Shown: positions 1 to 8,517, numbered from the stretch's first letter. The stretch is 64,000 bases of DNA from Qipengyuania marisflavi (GCF_005884405.1 NZ_VCAO01000006.1:22325-86324); one strand, 5' to 3'. Notes: generated from the sequence alone by a model not told the origin. Translations and numbers: made by a program.

Positions 1-439
1 CTTCGGCATAGGGCAGCGGCGGATTAAGGTCCGCGCCGCCGCCGAACCACGCCTTGCCAGTGACCAGGAACCGCGTGTTCATATGCACCGCTGGAACATG
101 CGGATTGGCCATGTGCGCCACCAGGCTGATGCCCGTGGCGGTGAAGCCCGGACTGTCGGCGCTGGCCCCGTTGATGGTTCCGGCAAATTCCGGCGCGAAG
201 GCCCCGCGCACGGTCGACACATTGACGCCGACCTTTTCAAACACCCTGCCCTTCATCAGCCCGCGCATGCCGCCGCCGGGGTCGGGATTGCCCTCCTCCT
301 CACGGTGCCATTCGGCAAAATCGAAAGCGGCATCGGAGCCGGCCTCGCGCTCGATGGCTTCAAATTCGTTGCAAATGCGGGTGCGCAGGGCTTCGAACCA
401 GTTCCGGGCCTGCTCTGTCTGATTGGTAAGGTCGGTCAT
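1..439 (-). CDS. hemF: Coproporphyrinogen III oxidase, aerobic (5' part)
   Basis: Aerobic, oxygen-dependent oxidase that converts coproporphyrinogen III to protoporphyrinogen IX in cytosolic haem synthesis. The first 146 residues are visible; the rest runs off the left edge (the family is about 280-300 residues). Family hallmarks are seen: GGGMRG near residue 57, the KVGVNVS stretch, and HMANPHVPAVHMNTR leading to WFGGGADLNP, a core substrate-binding region. The ATG at 437-439 starts MTDLTNQTEQ, typical of the N-terminus. It is divergent from pdeM with only 45 bp between the two starts, so the promoters must overlap. Confidence 0.93.
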   Translation of the reverse strand, partial: MTDLTNQTEQARNWFEALRTRICNEFEAIEREAGSDAAFDFAEWHREEEGNPDPGGGMRGLMKGRVFEKVGVNVSTVRGAFAPEFAGTINGASADSPGFTATGISLVAHMANPHVPAVHMNTRFLVTGKAWFGGGADLNPPLPYAE

Positions 440-484
440 GCCAAGAGCCTTGCCATCGCCGAAACGCTGCGGCAATAGCCTGCT

Positions 485-1189
485 ATGGTTCCCCTTTCGT
501 TCGCTGGTGAAGAATGGCTCCTGACAGAGGGCCGTGCGCTGTATTGGCCGCGCGAGCGCGCTTTGCTGGTGGCTGATCTGCATCTGGAAAAGGGCAGCTT
601 TTTCGCCCGGCACGGCCAGATGATCCCGCCCTATGACAGCCGCGAGACGCTGGAGCGCGTGGCGCTGGCCATTCGCGAAACGGGCGCGCGCCGGGTCATC
701 ACGCTGGGCGACAATTTTCACGATTCGCAGGGCTCTGCCCGGTTGGAGCCGCACGCCTGCGGAATGCTGGAGGCGCTGACCAAGGCAGTCGACTGGGTAT
801 GGATCACCGGCAATCACGATCCAGATATGGAGGCGCGCTGCGGCGGCACGCTGGCCGAGGAGTTGGAACTGTCGGGCGTAATCCTGCGCCACCGTGCGCA
901 GGTGGGCGAGCTGCGTCCCGAACTGTCCGGCCATTACCATCCGCGCCTGCAGGTTACGCTGCGGCAGCGGCGCATCCGTCGCCCATGCGCAGTGGTCAGC
1001 GCTCAGGAGGGGCCGGACGGCGCGCCATCGGGCCGCATGATCCTGCCCGCATTTGGCGCCTATACCGGCGGTATGGACGCCGCCGACCCGGCGATCCTCA
1101 AGGCCATGCAACCCGCTGACCAGATCGACGCGGTCCTGCCTGCCGGCGGGCGTCTGGCGACCTTTCCGCTGTGGCGGCGCGCGGCCTGA
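485..1189 (+). CDS. pdeM: PdeM-type metallophosphoesterase, ligase-associated DNA damage response endonuclease
   Basis: Calcineurin-like metallophosphoesterase, 234 residues. The two-metal motifs are in order: DLHLEKG (31-37), LGDNFHD (74-80), GNHD (109-112) and GHYHP (149-153). This signature fits the PdeM family, often encoded beside LigD or Lhr-type helicases in DNA-repair clusters. Here it stands alone between hemF and infC, so a repair role rests on family membership and not on context. It overlaps nothing and ends about 110 bp before infC. Confidence 0.8.
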   Translation: MVPLSFAGEEWLLTEGRALYWPRERALLVADLHLEKGSFFARHGQMIPPYDSRETLERVALAIRETGARRVITLGDNFHDSQGSARLEPHACGMLEALTKAVDWVWITGNHDPDMEARCGGTLAEELELSGVILRHRAQVGELRPELSGHYHPRLQVTLRQRRIRRPCAVVSAQEGPDGAPSGRMILPAFGAYTGGMDAADPAILKAMQPADQIDAVLPAGGRLATFPLWRRAA

Positions 1190-1301
1190 TCGCCACGTAT
1201 TTCAAGTAATCTGCGGTGCAGCTGCAACAAACCCTTCCGAATCCCCGCGTCCATGCCTACATAGCGCGCCATCAACCTCGGCAATTTCAGGAGATCGATC
1301 C

Positions 1302-1844
1302 ATAGCCCGTCCACCCCGGCGCAGTATGCAGCCCCCCGTCAAGAGCGGCCCGCGCTTTGACACCATGATTCAAGTCCCCAAGGTCCGCGTGATTGATCAC
1401 GAAGGCGAGAACCTTGGCGTGATGATCACCCGCGAAGCGATGGAACAGGCGAACGAGCTTGGCCTGAACCTCGTCGAAGTGTCCCCCACCGCGGACCCGC
1501 CGGTGTGCAAATATCTCGATGTCGGCAAATATCGCTACGAGGCGCAGAAGAAGGCGAACCTCGCGCGTAAGACCCAAAAAACGCAAGACATCAAAGAGAT
1601 CAAGATGCGTCCCAACATCGACACGCACGATTATGACGTGAAGATGCGGAACGTGAACAAGTTCATCGACGAAGGCGACAAGGTGAAAGTCACCCTGCGT
1701 TTCCGTGGCCGAGAAATGGCGCATCAGGAGCTGGGCTTGAACCTGCTCCGCCGCGTGCAGGACGATGTCGCCGAAACCGCCAAGGTCGAAGCGTTTCCCC
1801 GGCTGGAAGGCCGGCAGATGGTCATGGTTCTCGCACCCAAATAG
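1302..1844 (+). CDS. infC: Translation initiation factor IF-3 (ATA start)
   Basis: IF-3 binds the 30S subunit, checks start-codon and initiator-tRNA pairing and prevents early subunit joining. Both domains are present: N-terminal [17 protein letters not shown] and C-terminal [16 protein letters not shown] to the end, [13 protein letters not shown]. The first in-frame ATG (1326) has no ribosome binding site and would drop the conserved ARPPRRS start. An AGGAG at 1289-1293 lies 8 nt before an in-frame ATA (1302-1304), giving 180 residues. Rare start codons in infC are the known basis of IF-3 autoregulation (AUU in E. coli), so ATA is chosen here. Confidence 0.88.
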   Translation: MARPPRRSMQPPVKSGPRFDTMIQVPKVRVIDHEGENLGVMITREAMEQANELGLNLVEVSPTADPPVCKYLDVGKYRYEAQKKANLARKTQKTQDIKEIKMRPNIDTHDYDVKMRNVNKFIDEGDKVKVTLRFRGREMAHQELGLNLLRRVQDDVAETAKVEAFPRLEGRQMVMVLAPK

Positions 1845-1870
1845 GCGCGTGTCCCTTGCAGCGAAAACCG

Positions 1871-1907
1871 ACCGGCGGGGCAAAGCATTGCGCCGCCGGT
1901 TGTTTTT
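1871..1907 (+). terminator. Rho-independent terminator of infC
   Basis: The arms ACCGGCGG and CCGCCGGT form a perfect 8-bp GC-rich stem that can be extended with one mismatch. The stem is followed by TGTTTTT. It lies 27 bp after the infC stop codon. Confidence 0.8.
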
Positions 1908-2074
1908 GCCTGCAATCGACCAACCCCCCGCCCCGCTCCACCAGCAGCATTGAATATCATCCGTCACCCGCTTAGGCTGCGGTAAGCAGGGTCGTGAATT
2001 TCCTGCAATTCCCAGCGATTGCCCGCATTATCAGTGGCGATCCCCACCCGCATTTTTCCGGGACGCTTTTGACG

Positions 2075-3223
2075 ATGAAAACCTTTGCGCTCACTCTCGC
2101 CGGCCTGTCGGTCGCCATGCTTCAGCCAGATATGGTGCAGGCGCAATCCGCCCCCGCGCCAGATGTTCTGCAGGCTTCTCCCGACGCCAGCTTTGCACGC
2201 TTCACGCCCCGCGACATGACCAGCAACACCCGCATCGACTATGATTTCTGGGATAACCAGCTGCGCTATATGGTGCTGTGGATGGGCCCTTCGACACGGC
2301 AGGGCGCCTCCAAGCCCTATGCTTCCACTGGAACGCGCCGGGTGTATGGCCACGATTCGCGCTATCGTCTCGAAGGTAACCGCATAATCTTCTCGTTTCT
2401 CGAAGATGGGTTCAAAGCCTCACTCGCCGAATATCGCGCCGACCTTGAGCAGACAGCGAATGTAGTCGATATCGCCACCCTGCCCCGTAACGAGCAGCTG
2501 GCGTTTTGGATCAATTTGCATAACGCAGCAGTTACTGATGCGATTGCACAGATCTATCCCGTGACATCACCGGACCGCGCCAAGCTGAACGGTGACAAGC
2601 GCCCACTCGACGAAACGCCCTTCATTACTGTCAACGGCGTGCAGATGAGTCCGCGCGATATCCGCACCAAAATCGTCTATCCCAATTGGGATGATCCGCG
2701 CGTCATTTACGGCTTTTTCCGTGGTGACATAGGTGGGCCGTCCATCCAGCGCCAGGCCTATACCGGCCAAAACGTCAGCGGCCTGCTCGCCGAATCTGCG
2801 CGCGAGTTCGTGAATTCGCTGCGCGGTGTCGAAAGTTATGGCGGCTCGCTGCTGGTCTCTAAGATCTACGAGGAAGCGGCCGGGTTCTACTTCCCGGATG
2901 GCGATGCAAGCTTGCGCAAGCACCTTCTCAAATTTGCCGATGAGCCGGTTGCTGAACTAATCGCCAGCAAGGACAGCACAAAATACAATGATTACGCGTC
3001 GGACATTGCCGATCTTGCGGGCGGCGAGCGAGAGCCCAGCTATAATTACGTCGAAATGGATGAGAATTCGGGAGGCCTCCCAATCTCGCAATCAATCCGG
3101 CGGATGCTGTTCGAGCGCGCGCAGAAATATGACAAGCTGCGCCGTGACGAACGCATTGGTCAGGTGACCGTGATCCTGGGCGAGCTGCCTGATGGCGACG
3201 GGCAGGTCAACGAAGTCGACTAG
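2075..3223 (+). CDS. DUF547 domain protein, exported
   Basis: 382 residues. The ATG at 2075 is chosen because it begins a clean signal peptide (MKTFALTLAGLSVAML...VQAQ) with predicted cleavage near residue 24; an in-frame ATG 81 bp upstream would bury it. The mature part shows the DUF547 core: FWINLHNA near residue 150, followed by the region with YGFFRGDIGGPS. DUF547 proteins have a papain-like or transglutaminase-like fold in some predictions, but their function is not settled. Likely periplasmic. Single gene between two terminator-like gaps. Confidence 0.75.
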   Translation: MKTFALTLAGLSVAMLQPDMVQAQSAPAPDVLQASPDASFARFTPRDMTSNTRIDYDFWDNQLRYMVLWMGPSTRQGASKPYASTGTRRVYGHDSRYRLEGNRIIFSFLEDGFKASLAEYRADLEQTANVVDIATLPRNEQLAFWINLHNAAVTDAIAQIYPVTSPDRAKLNGDKRPLDETPFITVNGVQMSPRDIRTKIVYPNWDDPRVIYGFFRGDIGGPSIQRQAYTGQNVSGLLAESAREFVNSLRGVESYGGSLLVSKIYEEAAGFYFPDGDASLRKHLLKFADEPVAELIASKDSTKYNDYASDIADLAGGEREPSYNYVEMDENSGGLPISQSIRRMLFERAQKYDKLRRDERIGQVTVILGELPDGDGQVNEVD

Positions 3224-3321
3224 GGCTCGTTTCGCGCCGTTCATCGCACCTATTCCCGCACTAGCAATTGGCGTTTGCTGCCGCGCTTGCTAGCAGGCGG
3301 GAACGGGGGATGAGGGGTACG

Positions 3322-4809
3322 ATGACCGCAGGACGGATTGGGTTTATTGTCGGCTTAGCCGCGCTGCTGCTGACAATTGTGCTGCCGCTCCCGGCGGGGA
3401 TGGAGCGCGGAGCGTTTGTGACGGCCGGGCTGGTCGTGCTGATGGCCGCCTGGTGGATGACCGAGGCGATCCCGCTGACCGCAACCGCGCTGATGCCGTT
3501 TCTGGTCCTGCCATTTGCCGGGGTGATGTCCGCCAAGGAAACCGCCGGCGCGTATTATTCGGATATTCTGTTCCTGCTGCTGGGCGGCGCGTTCATTGCG
3601 CTGGCGATTGAGAGGACCGGACTGCACCGCCGTCTGGCGCTGGGCATCTTGCGGCTGACGGGCGAGAATGTCGGCCCGCGCGGATTGCTGCTGGCTTTTA
3701 TGGCGAGTGCCGCGATCCTGTCGATGCTGATCTCCAATACCTCGACCGCGCTGATCATGATGCCGATGGCGTTGGCGGTACTGGCTGGCGGCGAGTCCTC
3801 AAGCAGCCAGGCGGTAGGACAAACAGAAACGCCCTCAAGCAGCGAAGCGGTAGGACAACCAGACACACCCCCCACACTACACAACAAAAATGGACTTTCC
3901 GGCGCGCTGCCGATGGGGATTGCCTTTGCTGCCAGCATCGGCGGTCTGGGCACATTGGTCGGCAGCCCGACCAATGCCATCGCGGTGGGCCTGCTGGACG
4001 AGCTGGCGGGGGTTCGCATCAGCTTTGCCCAGTGGGCAATGTACGGCATCCCCATCGTCGTGTTGGGCATCCCGCTGGCCGCGTGGATCATCGCGCGGGT
4101 GCAGCGGGTGACGGAGCATCCCTTCAACGTCGCCTCCGCCCGCGCCGCCATCGACACCCATTCGGCATGGTCGACCGCTGAGAAGCGGCTGGTCCCCATT
4201 GTCGCGGTGACATTCCTGCTGTGGATGGGTCAGATCTGGCTCAAGCCGCTGCTGCCCGATGGCTCGCTGACCGATGGCACCATTGCCATTATCGCCAGCC
4301 TGGCCTTGTTCCTGCTGCCCGACGGATCGGGCCGCCCGCTGCTGGTGTGGGAAGAGGCTGACCGCGCGCCGTGGGGCGTGATCATGATGTTTGGCGGCGG
4401 ACTGGCGCTGGCGGCGGGCATGGGCAAAAGCGGGCTGGCGACATGGCTGGGGCAGGAATTGCTGCCGCTGCAATATGCGCCGCTGTTACTGGTCGCGCTG
4501 GCGATTGTGGCCATGGTCATCGTGATCACCGAATTCGCCAGCAATGTGGCCACCGCCAGTGCGTTCATACCGATCGTTGCCAGCCTGGTGGTCGCGCTGG
4601 GTGTGGACCCGCTGCTGCTGGCCATGCCTGCCGCGCTGGCGGCCAGCTGGGGCTTTATGCTGCCTGCCGGGACCGGCCCCAATGCCATCGCCTGGGCCAC
4701 CGGACGCATCCGTATCGGCAGCATGGTGCGCGCAGGGCTGATGCTGGATATTGTCGGCGTGGTGCTGATTGTCGGCACAGTGTGGGCAGTGCAGACGCTT
4801 GTGACTTGA
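3322..4809 (+). CDS. SLC13/DASS-family anion:sodium symporter
   Basis: Inner-membrane transporter of about 495 residues with many hydrophobic helices. The two Ser-Asn-Thr-type substrate motifs of the divalent anion:Na+ symporter family are visible: SNTSTALIMMP near 138 and ASNVATASAFIP near 407. Substrates in the family include di- and tricarboxylates and sulfate; the sequence does not say which. The start is taken at the ATG after GAGGGG (3312-3317); the ATG at 3310 is an alternative. Odd feature: two 12-residue repeats (SSSQAVGQTETP / SSSEAVGQPDTP) inserted after the first motif, at about residues 159-182. Confidence 0.82.
   Translation: MTAGRIGFIVGLAALLLTIVLPLPAGMERGAFVTAGLVVLMAAWWMTEAIPLTATALMPFLVLPFAGVMSAKETAGAYYSDILFLLLGGAFIALAIERTGLHRRLALGILRLTGENVGPRGLLLAFMASAAILSMLISNTSTALIMMPMALAVLAGGESSSSQAVGQTETPSSSEAVGQPDTPPTLHNKNGLSGALPMGIAFAASIGGLGTLVGSPTNAIAVGLLDELAGVRISFAQWAMYGIPIVVLGIPLAAWIIARVQRVTEHPFNVASARAAIDTHSAWSTAEKRLVPIVAVTFLLWMGQIWLKPLLPDGSLTDGTIAIIASLALFLLPDGSGRPLLVWEEADRAPWGVIMMFGGGLALAAGMGKSGLATWLGQELLPLQYAPLLLVALAIVAMVIVITEFASNVATASAFIPIVASLVVALGVDPLLLAMPAALAASWGFMLPAGTGPNAIAWATGRIRIGSMVRAGLMLDIVGVVLIVGTVWAVQTLVT
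3797..3868 (+). repeat. 36-bp tandem repeat inside the SLC13 gene
   Basis: Two copies of a 36-bp unit starting CCTCAAGCAGC (3797 and 3833) share most bases, including GCGGTAGGACAA. The insertion keeps the reading frame and encodes two polar 12-residue units in a loop between membrane segments. It is followed by an unusually A/C-rich stretch. Confidence 0.8.
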
Positions 4810-4862
4810 AAAGGCGCAGCACGCTCCGTAATCGGTCTGACGTAGCGGCAATGGCGGAGATG

Positions 4863-4949
4863 CGTTCCTGAGGAGGTTAGGAACGGGTGCCCCGGAACCT
4901 CACCAGCTCCCGCCTTCCTGGGAGCGTTTGCACAGGAAGGAATTCGCCC
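4863..4949 (+). promoter_or_regulatory. Candidate cis-regulatory RNA leader with H-type pseudoknot and anti-RBS helix
   Basis: CGTTCCT (4863-4869) pairs with AGGAACG (4879-4885). Loop bases GAGGTT (4873-4878) pair with AACCTC (4896-4901), giving an H-type pseudoknot. Next come a hairpin GCTCCC/GGGAGC (4906-4911/4920-4925) and CCTTCCTG (4913-4920), an exact complement of CAGGAAGG (4933-4940) that contains the ribosome binding site of the following gene. This looks like an aptamer plus translation-off switch. It does not match the riboswitch consensuses I can recall (SAM-II, SAH, TPP). Confidence 0.5.
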
Positions 4950-6263
4950 ATGAGCGATTCGCCCATCGACCGCGCCGCACCGCGCAAGGCACCCAAACCC
5001 GAAGTCACCAAGATCGCCGGACGCGAACTGAAGCCCGCCACGCTGATGATGGGTCACGGCTATGATCCCACGCTGTCCGAAGGCAGCCTGAAGCCGCCGA
5101 TCTTCCTGACCAGCACCTTCGCGTTCGAAAGCGCAGCGGCAGGCAAGCATCATTTCGAAGGCATCACCGGCAAACGTCCGGGCGGCGCCGACGGACTGGT
5201 CTATTCACGCTTCAACGGCCCCAATCAGGAAATCCTGGAAGACCGGCTGGGCATCTGGGACGGCGCCGAGGATGCGCTGTCCTTCTCCAGCGGCATGACC
5301 GCGATCTGCGTGCTGATGCTGGCTTATGCCGCTCAGGGCGATGTGATTGTCCATTCCGGCCCGCTCTATGCCGCATCCGAAGGCTTCGTTGCCAAGGTGC
5401 TGAGCAAGTTCGGCGTCACCTATATCGATTTCCCCGCCGGGGCCACGCGCGAGCAGCTGGACGCGGTGATGGACCGCGCGAAGACACAGGCGGACGAGCA
5501 GGGCGGCAAGGTCTGCATGGTGTATCTGGAAAGCCCCGGCAATCCGACCAATGCGCTGGTCGATGTCGAGGCGGTGCGCGATGCGCGCAATGCCGCGTTT
5601 GGCACAGACGGCCCGCCGATCGCCATCGACAACACCTTCCTGGGCCCCTTGTGGCAGCGGCCGCTTGATCAGGGCGCGGATATTGTGGTGTATTCGCTGA
5701 CCAAATATGTCGGCGGTCATTCCGATCTGGTCGCCGGATCGATTGCCGGCGCGAAGAAGTGGATGAACCCGGTGCGCGCGCTGCGCAACACGATGGGCGG
5801 CATCTGTGATCCCAACACCGCATGGATGCTGCTGCGCAGTCTGGAAACCGTCGAATTGCGGATGCAGCGCGCGGGCGAGAATGCCGCCAAGGTGTGTGAA
5901 TTCCTGGCAAGCCACCCCAAGGTCGAGGGGCTGGGTTATCTCGGCATGATCAAGGATGCGCGCCAGCAGGATATCTACGACCGCCATTGTCAGGGAGCGG
6001 GTTCAACCTTCTCGCTGCTGCTCAAGGGCGGCGAGGCGGAATGCTTTGCCTTCCTCGACGCGCTCAAGATCGCCAAGCTGGCGGTAAGCCTGGGCGGGAC
6101 CGAGACGCTGGCCAGCCATCCGGCCAGCATGACGCATCTGTCGGTTGCCGAAGGCCGCCGTGCGGAGCTGGGAATTGGTGACAATCTGGTGCGGATCAGC
6201 ATTGGCATCGAAGACCCGGATGATCTGATCGCCGACTTTGAACAGGCGCTCGAACAGGTCTGA
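4950..6263 (+). CDS. Cystathionine gamma-synthase family PLP enzyme (gamma-synthase or methionine gamma-lyase type)
   Basis: Cytosolic PLP enzyme of the Cys/Met metabolism family, 437 residues. The internal-aldimine lysine is K252 in YSLTKYVGG, with the phosphate-binding region SFSSGMTAI near 110 and the family C-terminus TETLASHPASMTH...RISIGIEDPDDL. Members make cystathionine or homocysteine, or cleave methionine; the sequence alone does not separate them. The ATG at 4950 is chosen because AGGAAGG lies 9 nt upstream. It is preceded by an unusually structured leader that may control translation. Confidence 0.85.
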   Translation: MSDSPIDRAAPRKAPKPEVTKIAGRELKPATLMMGHGYDPTLSEGSLKPPIFLTSTFAFESAAAGKHHFEGITGKRPGGADGLVYSRFNGPNQEILEDRLGIWDGAEDALSFSSGMTAICVLMLAYAAQGDVIVHSGPLYAASEGFVAKVLSKFGVTYIDFPAGATREQLDAVMDRAKTQADEQGGKVCMVYLESPGNPTNALVDVEAVRDARNAAFGTDGPPIAIDNTFLGPLWQRPLDQGADIVVYSLTKYVGGHSDLVAGSIAGAKKWMNPVRALRNTMGGICDPNTAWMLLRSLETVELRMQRAGENAAKVCEFLASHPKVEGLGYLGMIKDARQQDIYDRHCQGAGSTFSLLLKGGEAECFAFLDALKIAKLAVSLGGTETLASHPASMTHLSVAEGRRAELGIGDNLVRISIGIEDPDDLIADFEQALEQV

Positions 6264-6270
6264 TCACCCG

Positions 6271-7158
6271 GTGAAAATTGGTTTCCTCGCCTGCGCCGCG
6301 ACGCTGCCCGATGGCGGGGCGGAGCGGCGCGGCGATGCCTATGAGCATGACCTCGAAGTGGCGGCATTGCGTCCGCCCTTCGCGGCGCATGGCATGGAAG
6401 TGGTGGAGCTGGACTGGCGCAGCCCGATCGAGAGTTTCGACGGGCTTGCGCTGGTCCTGCTCGGCACCGCATGGGATTATCAGGACCACCCCGAGGAGTT
6501 TCTCGCGCGGCTTGAGGCGCTGGCGGCGCGCGGGATTGCCGTGTGCAATCCGCCCGAAATCGTCCGCTGGAATGGTGACAAGAAGTATTTGCAGGATTTG
6601 TCCGCACGCGGCGCAGTGACTGTGCCCACGCTGTGGCATGATGATGTCGGGCGCGGCGAAATTGCAGCGGCTCTGGCACATTTCGGCACCGACCGGGTCG
6701 TGGTCAAACGGCAGGTGGGCGCGGGCGGGCTGGGCCAGCACAGTTTCCGCGTGGATGATTTGCCCGCCGCGGACTGGCGGATGGGCCATGCGGCGATGAT
6801 CCAGCCCTTTCTGCCTGCCGTGGTTGAAGAAGGCGAGTTCACCTTTGTCTTTATCGATGGGGAATTTTCACACGGCGTGCATAAGCAGGCCGCGCCGGGC
6901 GAATACCGCATCCAGTCACTCTATGGCGGTTGGGAGAGCGATTATACGCCGGCGCCCGCGGATCTGGCGCGGGCGCAGGCAGTGGTTGCCGCGCTGCCAT
7001 TTGATAATCCGCTCTATTGCCGCATCGATATGGCGCGTCTGCCCGGCGGCGAACTCGCAGTTATGGAGGCGGAGATGATCGAACCTTACCTATACCCGGA
7101 ACAGGGTCCGGGGATGGGCGCAGCACTGGCAGCGGTGATTGCGCGGCGGCTGGCATAG
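6271..7158 (+). CDS. ATP-grasp protein, glutathione-synthetase-like
   Basis: About 295 residues with a GTG start 7 bp after the preceding gene, so probably co-transcribed with it. The ATP-grasp layout is visible: N-terminal MKIGFLACA, a WNGDKKYLQDL segment, VVVKRQVGAGGLGQ (lysine and glycine-rich nucleotide loop) and a C-terminal MEAEMIEPYLY metal-ligand region. Similar stand-alone ATP-grasp proteins ligate a carboxylate to an amine or thiol. The substrate is unknown; the pairing with a Cys/Met enzyme suggests sulfur amino-acid chemistry, but this is inference. The start has no strong RBS, suggesting translational coupling. Confidence 0.65.
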   Translation: MKIGFLACAATLPDGGAERRGDAYEHDLEVAALRPPFAAHGMEVVELDWRSPIESFDGLALVLLGTAWDYQDHPEEFLARLEALAARGIAVCNPPEIVRWNGDKKYLQDLSARGAVTVPTLWHDDVGRGEIAAALAHFGTDRVVVKRQVGAGGLGQHSFRVDDLPAADWRMGHAAMIQPFLPAVVEEGEFTFVFIDGEFSHGVHKQAAPGEYRIQSLYGGWESDYTPAPADLARAQAVVAALPFDNPLYCRIDMARLPGGELAVMEAEMIEPYLYPEQGPGMGAALAAVIARRLA

Positions 7159-7177
7159 CGCTGATTGTCCTTAGCGG

Positions 7178-7516
7178 TCAGACCTGATGCTGATCGCCTT
7201 GATCTGACCGGCTCTGCGATACCGCTGCGGGCATGATATGATCAAGCCCGAACGCTTCGATTGCCGAACTTGGCAAGGCTCCGATAAACCGTACCCCGGC
7301 CTCATTGCCTTCAGCCCACACAATTTGCCCCGCTATATGCGTCCGTTCGCCAATATCGAATACAATGGTTGATCCCGGCATCGCGATATCGTCGATCAAT
7401 TCGATCCGGCAGCCTTCGGGCGACGCATCACAAATAAAAGCGCGGGCCGGGCGGGCCGGTGTGCGGCAATGCAGGATGATGTCGGTGACCCGACGTTCGG
7501 ATTCTCGGCGTTCCAA
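7178..7516 (-). CDS. PilZ domain protein
   Basis: 112 residues. The N-terminal RRESER stretch and the later D-ASPEGCRIEL segment match the RxxxR and (D/N)xSxxG c-di-GMP-binding motifs of PilZ domains. It is a single-domain protein, likely a c-di-GMP receptor or adaptor. The TTG start is chosen because GGAGGTGG sits just upstream in the right place and the RRESER motif starts right after it. It is transcribed toward the ATP-grasp gene, leaving 20 bp between the two stop codons. Confidence 0.75.
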   Translation of the reverse strand: MERRESERRVTDIILHCRTPARPARAFICDASPEGCRIELIDDIAMPGSTIVFDIGERTHIAGQIVWAEGNEAGVRFIGALPSSAIEAFGLDHIMPAAVSQSRSDQGDQHQV

Positions 7517-7519
7517 AAT

Positions 7520-7633
7520 TCCACCTCCCCAACAATTCTGCAGGGGACTATACGTAAACAATTGTTAAAAAGCAATGAAACCCAAGTAATCACAAAAATT
7601 GTCGTATTTATACAATTTTCTATCGGGCTTTAT
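7520..7633 (-). promoter_or_regulatory. AT-rich upstream region of the PilZ gene with two palindromes
   Basis: An AT-rich island in GC-rich surroundings. It holds the palindrome AACAATTGTT (7557-7566) and the inverted repeat AAAATTGT/ACAATTTT (7595-7602/7612-7619). It separates the J-domain gene from the PilZ gene and is a likely promoter or operator; no specific regulator can be named. Confidence 0.4.
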
Positions 7634-8167
7634 TTAACCGTTCCACACGCGACGTTCTTCGGCGGACTTCAAAATCTCGTAAGATAACTGTAACTTACGG
7701 AACTCTTCCGCAGCCTCTGCATCGCCCGGGGCGACATCGGGGTGGACGGTCTTGGCTTTTTCACGCCACGCTTTCTTGATCGCAGCGAAATCGGCATCGG
7801 CTTCCAGACCAAGCACTTCCAGCGCGCGCATTTCGTCGACAGTGCGGCTGCCATCGCCGCTGCCCGACCAGCCATAATGCTGCGCCTCGGCATAGCCGGT
7901 GTTGTCGCGGCGTTCGGCCTGTGCGCGTTCTTCACGCTCGGCCTTGTCCAGACCTTCGAAATAATCCCATTTCGAATTGTACTCCGCCGCGTGCTTCTGA
8001 CAGAAATGCCAGCGATCGGGACTGTTGGGGGCCTTGGGCGCGGGGCATTCGCCCGCTTCCTCACACCCGTGCCGGTCACACAGCTTGATGGTCACGGCGT
8101 CGCGCGCGCTTTCATAACCGCGCCAGCGGGGAAAACCCCAGTCATTGGTACGGCGCGGCTTAGCCAC
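7634..8167 (-). CDS. J-domain (DnaJ-like) protein
   Basis: 177 residues. The C-terminal third is a J domain: EVLGLEADADFAAIKKAWR...TVHPDVAPGD, with the HPD triad that stimulates DnaK ATPase. The N-terminal part has spaced Cys and His residues (CDRHGCEEAGECP...FCQKHAAEYN), which could bind a metal, although this is not proven. This C-terminal J-domain architecture is common as a small conserved protein in alphaproteobacteria and probably acts as a specialised DnaK co-chaperone. It lies upstream of the PilZ gene on the same strand, separated by an AT-rich region. Confidence 0.8.
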   Translation of the reverse strand: MAKPRRTNDWGFPRWRGYESARDAVTIKLCDRHGCEEAGECPAPKAPNSPDRWHFCQKHAAEYNSKWDYFEGLDKAEREERAQAERRDNTGYAEAQHYGWSGSGDGSRTVDEMRALEVLGLEADADFAAIKKAWREKAKTVHPDVAPGDAEAAEEFRKLQLSYEILKSAEERRVWNG

Positions 8168-8342
8168 GATGGGTGATCGTCATGATTTTGGCGGGCATGG
8201 GCGCCTATCTAACCCTCCGGGCGATTGGCGCAAGGGCGATGCCCGGTTGGCTTGCTGTGTTTACAATTCCAGGAACCAGTTGCAATTTGAAATGTTGCAG
8301 TGCAATGATTGGTTTACTTTCTGCAAGTAGGACGACCCAGAT

Positions 8343-8492
8343 ATGAGCAAGCAACTGACCCTGTCCGCCACCGCTGCGGTTTTGAGCATGGCGCTGGTCG
8401 CCGTCGTGACCAGCTTTGGCGGCTTTTCGGGCGAACCCGCCGGGCAGCTGGCGGGCAATGCGCCGCTGTTCGGGTTGACGGTCACGCGTTAA
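8343..8492 (+). CDS. Small exported or membrane peptide, unknown
   Basis: A 49-residue ORF, MSKQLTLSATAAVLSMALVAVV..., ending FGLTVTR. The first 25 residues form a signal-peptide-like or single transmembrane segment. A purine-rich AGTAGGA lies about 12 nt upstream. It ends just before a strong hairpin that also terminates the converging tol-pal operon, which supports it as a real transcription unit. No family is recognised. Confidence 0.45.
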   Translation: MSKQLTLSATAAVLSMALVAVVTSFGGFSGEPAGQLAGNAPLFGLTVTR

Positions 8493-8517
8493 ACGCCCGT
8501 AGTACATGCGGCACACA

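Noticed and set aside
4810..4949. SAM-II or other known SAM riboswitch
   Set aside because: The conserved blocks I recall for SAM-II, SAM/SAH and SAH classes are not found; only generic helices are seen, so it is listed as unassigned.
7176..7211. GGTCAGA/TCTGACC inverted repeat between the ATP-grasp and PilZ gene ends
   Set aside because: Short arms with a long loop and no T-run, and it overlaps the PilZ coding end; not called a terminator.
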